In this document: one piece after another, positions 31,226 through 35,328 of the stretch
Numbering within the stretch: position 1 is the stretch's first letter
Layout of the letters: each line of letters begins with the position of its first letter
Source: Niallia endozanthoxylica
Lineage (GTDB): Bacteria > Bacillota > Bacilli > Bacillales > Cytobacillaceae
NCBI RefSeq assembly: GCF_008710145.1
Contig: NZ_VYKL01000017.1
Span: 1 to 35,328, forward strand
Length of the DNA: 35,328 bases
Reading direction: 5' to 3'
Program-made: the position numbers and the translations under genes
Notes under the pieces: generated by a model
What the model saw: only the letters and a program-made list of their open reading frames with translations
The model's database searches: none
What the model was told of the DNA's origin: nothing

Positions 31226-32302
31226 ATGAATCAAGTAGTGACTGATTTACATAATAAAAGATACGAATGGGCTTTTCATGCGAAAAAGGAATTTTTGAAT
31301 CACTTCGTTCGATTAGACGTTCAAAAAATTGAACATTATCATCATCCTCGAGAGATTTCAGTAAATACTGTTGTGGACAAAGAATCCTTTCAAAGCTTGA
31401 TGAATTGTTTAGAACTAGCAGAAAAAGTAAGAAAACAAGAAAATGAAATACATGAAAAAGAACTAGAAAAGCTCGAGCAAATCATTTTTGAAAAAAAAGC
31501 TCAAATGGACCTGGAATTGAACTTTTTTCACATGAAGAATCATGAATTTTCAAGTAAAATAGAGAATTATAAAGAATTTTCAAATGACATTAAAACAATT
31601 ATTCAAGAAATGAAACGCATGGATAAAGACTCTTTTGTGAAAAATTTCTTAAAGTATGACGCGAATCATAAAAAAGCAAGCATTCTCAATCGTAATGCCA
31701 TTCAATTGCAAATTACAGTCGAAAAAAAGATTGAAAATCAGCTAATGGAAATAAAAGAGCGGACAAACAGTTTAAACTTGTTAAAAATCGTCCATTTAGA
31801 ATTACCAAAGCTGGACCCGATTCCGAAAATTAAACAAAAAATAGATTCATATTGGTTAAAGAGCAGATATGATAAAGCGTTTAATCGGCTATCCGATGAA
31901 GCAACGGTTTGGCTAGAAGAGATGTATCAAGCCTATCAGAATGTTCTGCAGGCTTATTTGAATGAGGCATCAGACATATACAATCGTTTAGCGCATGAAG
32001 CAGAAGTTTTAAAAAGAACGAAAGAAGAAACAATCAGCCAATTACAGAATGAGCTGACTGAGATTGAGGAAAAAAGAGATTACCTGCGTACAGAGTATGA
32101 AAAAGCAGACGAAATGTGGGAAAGAGATTGTGATCATGCCAGGCAGCTGCAAGGTTATTTTATTAAGCATTGGCTGTTATACAAGAAAGAATTACAACAT
32201 AAGTTTCTATCCGAAAACCCACAAGAGCGCTGGATTGCTGCTCAATATTTGCAGCTGCTGCAACAGGATGGGGAAAACATTATCGAATCTATGAATATAT
32301 GA
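31226..32302 (+). CDS. Coiled-coil protein of unknown function, first gene of a pair
   Basis: 358 residues, family not recognised. It has no signal peptide or membrane segment. Long helical stretches of high Glu/Lys content run at about residues 65-125 and 230-300 (LKRTKEETISQLQNELTEIE). A middle segment (LELPKLDPIPKIKQKIDSYW) may be a break between two coils. The last 60 residues (ERDCDHARQLQGYFIKHWLLY) look globular, with aromatic and Trp residues. It is soluble by appearance. It lies 9 nt before a second, tail-anchored coiled-coil gene, which suggests a complex between the two. Confidence 0.75.
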   Translation: MNQVVTDLHNKRYEWAFHAKKEFLNHFVRLDVQKIEHYHHPREISVNTVVDKESFQSLMNCLELAEKVRKQENEIHEKELEKLEQIIFEKKAQMDLELNFFHMKNHEFSSKIENYKEFSNDIKTIIQEMKRMDKDSFVKNFLKYDANHKKASILNRNAIQLQITVEKKIENQLMEIKERTNSLNLLKIVHLELPKLDPIPKIKQKIDSYWLKSRYDKAFNRLSDEATVWLEEMYQAYQNVLQAYLNEASDIYNRLAHEAEVLKRTKEETISQLQNELTEIEEKRDYLRTEYEKADEMWERDCDHARQLQGYFIKHWLLYKKELQHKFLSENPQERWIAAQYLQLLQQDGENIIESMNI

Positions 32303-32311
32303 GGGGATAAT

Positions 32312-33289
32312 ATGGTTAAAACAGAATTACCAACAAAAAAGGATTATGAAGAAGCAGTCAATGAGCTAAAAAAGTTAAATGATGATCTTTTTTATGATGA
32401 TTTTAAAGGAAAGATTAAACAGTTAGAAAGCCATATTGAGCATTTGACAAATAGTAATATTCAAGAGTTTAAGACTGAAGCGGAACATATTGTGCGTCAA
32501 GGAGAAGGTTTCATTCGTCAGCTGGAGAATCAGCAGACTGAAATGAAGGAGTTCATTGAAAGACAGCAACAGACAATGACTCAAACCAATCTTGAATTGA
32601 TAGAAAATGAAAAAACGCAGCTCTTGGCAGTCTATGAAAAACTGCAAAAAAGTGTAAAAGATTATACGATGCTAACAAATGGGCTGCAGCAAAACATCGA
32701 AAAGAATAATAAGGATTTGGTTGATGAGGCGATTAAGGCCGTTTCATCCGTCTCTGATCATATTAACGAGTTTATTCAAAAGCTGTCATTGGCAGATGGA
32801 AAAAATAAAGAATTTTTGGAACAAAATAGAGCATATGTGACCCTAACAAAGAAACAAATAACAGAAACAGAAGAAAAATTAACGGTAATGGGCGAAACCT
32901 TACAGCAAATGGACGAGCGCTGGGAAGAACTATTTAAGTCATATGAAAAAAATTATCAAATCCATGAACAAGCCTTGAAAAACCTGTTAGTGGTGCGTGA
33001 AGAAGCATTGATTAACAAGGTGACCCAGCTGCATGAAAACTGGAGCGTGCAGCAGTATAACCATGATGAAGCACATAAAGCAGAAATTTTACATTGGCAT
33101 GAACAAGTGGCCGCTCATATTAAAGCTCAAAGCAGGCAGAACGAAAAAATGCTCGAAACCATCACAACGAATTTAACTAGTAAAGCAGATTTAGTAAAGA
33201 CTGAAAAAAAACAATCGTTGAAAACCAATATTCTTATTACCGTTGTAGCAGTAGAAGCTATTTTAATTGGTTTGCAGTTTATTATTTAA
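32312..33289 (+). CDS. Tail-anchored coiled-coil protein of unknown function
   Basis: 325 residues, family not recognised. Residues about 5-285 are almost wholly amphipathic helix rich in Gln, Glu and Lys (for example FIERQQQTMTQTNLELIENE). Residues 303-325 (NILITVVAVEAILIGLQFII) are a single membrane span at the extreme C terminus, preceded by KTEKKQSLK, so the coil would face the cytoplasm. ATG 32312 has GAGGGG just upstream, and the gene follows its partner by 9 nt. Such architecture is seen in membrane-tethered scaffold or stress proteins, but no specific family is evident. Confidence 0.75.
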   Translation: MVKTELPTKKDYEEAVNELKKLNDDLFYDDFKGKIKQLESHIEHLTNSNIQEFKTEAEHIVRQGEGFIRQLENQQTEMKEFIERQQQTMTQTNLELIENEKTQLLAVYEKLQKSVKDYTMLTNGLQQNIEKNNKDLVDEAIKAVSSVSDHINEFIQKLSLADGKNKEFLEQNRAYVTLTKKQITETEEKLTVMGETLQQMDERWEELFKSYEKNYQIHEQALKNLLVVREEALINKVTQLHENWSVQQYNHDEAHKAEILHWHEQVAAHIKAQSRQNEKMLETITTNLTSKADLVKTEKKQSLKTNILITVVAVEAILIGLQFII

Positions 33290-33301
33290 GTTACTAGTGA
33301 A

Positions 33302-33362
33302 CATGAGTACGATTCTCTTATTTTCCAATTCGGGGAATGGAAGCAGCAGAATGGTACTCATG
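33302..33362. repeat. Long hairpin after the coiled-coil operon
   Basis: CATGAGTACGATTCT (33302-33316) and AGAATGGTACTCATG (33348-33362) pair at 14 of 15 positions. An inner TTCC/GGAA stem adds length. ATTTTCT follows, so it may terminate the operon at 33289. Its form recalls the long hairpins at 23596-26820. Confidence 0.6.
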
Positions 33363-33531
33363 ATAGATTTTCTCATTAATTAGTTTTTCAAGCTCCTCAG
33401 ATATGTTTGCTGTCATTCAATTCATCCTTATAGGAACGTACTTTTGTTTTTATATTATATATGATGAATTTTTAATTTGTTGGATTTTCCAAAATAGTCA
33501 TATGGAGGAGCAAAAAGAGTATTTTGAAAGA

Positions 33532-33804
33532 TTATTGCAATGGCTGGCTGGACGTTGTATCATCGTCCAATGGAATTTCAAAGAAACCTAGGGCACATTT
33601 TATTCCTTCCTCAATATTATTTGTTTCGTAGCCGTCTAAATCCTCGTGAGTGATATCCAATGTTGTTCTGGTCAGGGAATAACCGCTGTCCAAATTAATA
33701 TTAAGTAAAACCTCATAACCAAGCGGTGTATGCTTTACATTGATAATGTCATAATCACGAATGGCGGTTCCTGTTTCATATTGTAGGGGTTCTAATTCAG
33801 ACAT
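33532..33804 (-). CDS. Small acidic protein of unknown function
   Basis: 90 residues on the minus strand with a very good AAGGAAGG ribosome site before the ATG at 33804. The sequence begins MSELEPLQYETGTAIRDYDI, continues VLLNINLDSGYSLTRTTLDI, and ends with a polar tail. It has a beta-rich, acidic composition, with no membrane segment, and the only Cys is in KCALGFFEIP. I do not recognise a family. It is alone, convergent with the coiled-coil operon. Confidence 0.6.
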   Translation of the reverse strand: MSELEPLQYETGTAIRDYDIINVKHTPLGYEVLLNINLDSGYSLTRTTLDITHEDLDGYETNNIEEGIKCALGFFEIPLDDDTTSSQPLQ

Positions 33805-34248
33805 TCTGTTACCTTCCTTTTCAAATATTTAGTAAGACTTGTGAATACATAGCTATTATCCCTGGAAAATCTATAATTATGCGAGGAATCATGCCGGTTC
33901 AAGCAATTAAATATCCAAAAGAGCTCTCTATTCACATATTTATTTAAATGAAAAATAAAAATTGTAATGGAAGCAGTCACTGAAAATAAATTAGATTACT
34001 AGAATAATATTATGTAAACTAATTCTCTTAACTCAAGTATATACAAGTTAGAAGAAATGTGTAAGCAAAGCTGGTATGTCATGTATGCATTTGTTGGCGA
34101 ACCACTAGTCGGAATGAATACATCCTTTCAGATAATAATGTCTGAAAATATTCAACTTTTCAGTAAAACGGGTCGAATACCCATACACTTATAGATAAAT
34201 TTCATAAATATATAGGGATGGGTATTAGTCATTTGAAGAACCAATTGG
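33805..34248. other. Intergenic AT-rich stretch
   Basis: No convincing gene. A frame at 34083-34196 (ATG TAT GCA...) has no ribosome site. The stretch should contain the promoter for the minus-strand gene at 33804. Confidence 0.4.
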
Positions 34249-34271
34249 ACCGCATGTGTATGCGGTTTTTT
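34249..34271 (+). terminator. Orphan terminator-like hairpin
   Basis: ACCGCAT (34249-34255) and ATGCGGT (34260-34266) form a perfect 7-bp stem with a 4-nt loop, followed by six T. No gene is recognised upstream on this strand, so it may end a small untranslated RNA. Confidence 0.6.
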
Positions 34272-34366
34272 CTTGGTCAAATAAATCTTTATCTAAAAGT
34301 GTAACTCTGCATCAAATGGTCGAAGCTATATATTAAGAAGACCTTTATTCATAAAATTGATGAGCT

Positions 34367-34412
34367 ACGCCCGCACACTTGTGACTTCAGTCATGAGTAA
34401 GGGCGTTTTTTC
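34367..34412 (+). repeat. Hairpin at the probable left end of the TnpB element
   Basis: ACGCCC (34367-34372) pairs with GGGCGT (34401-34406). Between them CACTTGTGAC and GTCATGAGTAAG extend the stem through wobble pairs around the loop TTCA. Six T follow. Position 105 nt before the tnpB start and imperfect palindromic form fit an IS200/IS605 left end. It could also be a terminator shielding the element. Confidence 0.5.
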
Positions 34413-34516
34413 TTTAGAAAAAAACTTTTACTAGATGATATGCGTTATCACAAGACAAACGTACGTTCTATATGGTAAAATAAACCTATAGGGTCAAAAT
34501 CAAGGAGGTGTTTGTT

Positions 34517-35328
34517 ATGGTAAAGAAAACCGTTGAACAGCGTAATAAAGAGTTGGCAAAGGATGGATTAAAGCTCCATCATTATGGAATGAAAGTTCGT
34601 GCCATAACAACACCCAAACAACAGGAATTAATCAGGCATTCCATCGGCTGCGCACGTTTTACGTTTAACTTTTATTTAAATGAAAAACAAGAAGTTTATC
34701 GTGAGACGGGGCAGACGTTAGGCTATGGAGAATTTAAAAAGTCGTTTTTGACTTTAAAAGACCATCCTGAATTTAAATGGTTAAAAATACCAGATAAATA
34801 TGCCTTAGAATGTGCCATGGAACAAGTGGATGAGGCATTTGACCGCTTTTTTAAGGGACAAAATAAATACCCCAAATTTAAATCGAAACATCAATCCAAA
34901 CAAAGTTATTCCACCAAAGAAACCAATGGAAATATTGCCTTGGATAGTGAAAAAAGACAAGTGAAACTACCAAAATTAGGTTGGGTCAAAGTGAAGTTTT
35001 CAAAAAAACAAGTCCAGTTGTTTAAAGAGGATGGATTCAATGGAAAAATTAAAGGGGCTACGGTGTCGATTCATAGCAGTGGTCAAACCCATATTTCACT
35101 CAAGATAGAGGAAGTTGTATCTTTAAAAAAGGAAATCGATTGGACCTCTGTACCTATAGACCAAATGATTGGTTGTGATCTAGGTTTAACTCATTTTTTA
35201 ATCGATTCGAACGGCAATAAAATAGATAATCCACGCTATTTAAAAGGGTACTTATCTAAATTAGCCGCCTTACAACGTCAACTAAAAAACAAGAAAAAGG
35301 GTTCCTCTAATTATAAGAAATTACAACA
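34517..35328 (+). CDS. tnpB: TnpB (IS200/IS605 OrfB family), 5' part, cut by window end
   Basis: ATG 34517 has a perfect AAGGAGGTG (34502-34510). The 270 codons to the window edge are open. The N-terminal helix-turn-helix and wedge region reads HHYGMKVRAITTPKQQELI then CARFTFNFYLNEKQEVYRETG. KYPKFKSKHQSKQSYST follows, then MIGCDLGLTHFLIDSNGNKI, the RuvC-I motif with its catalytic Asp. TnpB is an RNA-guided nuclease that helps the element persist. No TnpA transposase gene precedes it, so this is probably an IS1341-type element that depends on a transposase in trans. Whether the C-terminal half is intact cannot be seen. Confidence 0.92.
   Translation, partial: MVKKTVEQRNKELAKDGLKLHHYGMKVRAITTPKQQELIRHSIGCARFTFNFYLNEKQEVYRETGQTLGYGEFKKSFLTLKDHPEFKWLKIPDKYALECAMEQVDEAFDRFFKGQNKYPKFKSKHQSKQSYSTKETNGNIALDSEKRQVKLPKLGWVKVKFSKKQVQLFKEDGFNGKIKGATVSIHSSGQTHISLKIEEVVSLKKEIDWTSVPIDQMIGCDLGLTHFLIDSNGNKIDNPRYLKGYLSKLAALQRQLKNKKKGSSNYKKLQ

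Noticed and set aside
33403..33591. Plus-strand 62-codon frame
   Set aside because: Overlaps the 3' end of the better-supported minus-strand gene and lacks a ribosome site, although a GGAGGAG at 33503 is nearby.
34083..34196. 37-codon frame before the orphan terminator
   Set aside because: No ribosome site and no recognisable sequence; kept only as a possible small transcript.
1..35328. CRISPR arrays, rRNA, tRNA genes, phage modules
   Set aside because: No regularly spaced repeats, no cloverleaf, no structural phage or integrase gene seen.

Overview
The window looks like chromosome of a low-GC, endospore-forming Gram-positive bacterium of the Bacillaceae. The evidence is AGGAGG-type ribosome sites, GTG/TTG starts, U-tract terminators, a GerA-type spore germination operon behind a sigma-G-like promoter, a DesR/Des lipid desaturase pair, and an MhqR-type quinone-stress cluster. 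No rRNA, tRNA, CRISPR or prophage module is visible. Both ends are cut inside IS200/IS605-type TnpB genes.

Layout. 1-400: 3' end of a TnpB gene and its structured 3' flank. 394-1170: mostly empty, with a decayed lipoprotein gene. 1171-3032: a coiled-coil protein with a J-like tail and duplicated N-terminal modules, an azoreductase, and a 47-residue peptide gene. 3123-6640: a ferric-iron ABC transporter with a clear Fur box. 6751-11850: GTP-cyclohydrolase-II-like protein, M20 amidohydrolase, CDF metal exporter, DUF2935 protein and FMN reductase. 11925-14260 (minus): pabA and a pabB-pabC fusion. 14549-15055: a thioredoxin-fold lipoprotein with an in-frame TGA exactly where a U-x-x-C redox motif is expected, followed by a SECIS-like hairpin. 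It is a likely selenoprotein and the most interesting item here. 15086-15502 (minus): DUF1284 protein.

15813-21425 is an MhqR-regulon-like island: two tandem promoter/operators, a highly structured about 190-nt element, two ring-cleaving dioxygenases, a flavin reductase, an MhqD-type esterase, a DoxX protein, two decayed gene relics, and an azoreductase with its own copy of the operator. The genes fit detoxification of quinones, catechols and azo compounds. 21620-23253: acyl-lipid desaturase and a DesR-like regulator that has lost its DNA-binding domain. 23390-26758: spore-protein-like peptide, long-form citrate synthase, SRPBCC protein and a CDF transporter, separated by long-stem intergenic hairpins. 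26861-31075: germinant receptor operon A-B-C plus a small D-like subunit. 31226-33289: a two-gene operon of unrecognised coiled-coil proteins, the second tail-anchored. 33532-33804 (minus): small unknown gene. 34367-35328: leader hairpin and 5' part of a second TnpB gene.

All functional names come from motif and family recognition by eye. No database search was possible.
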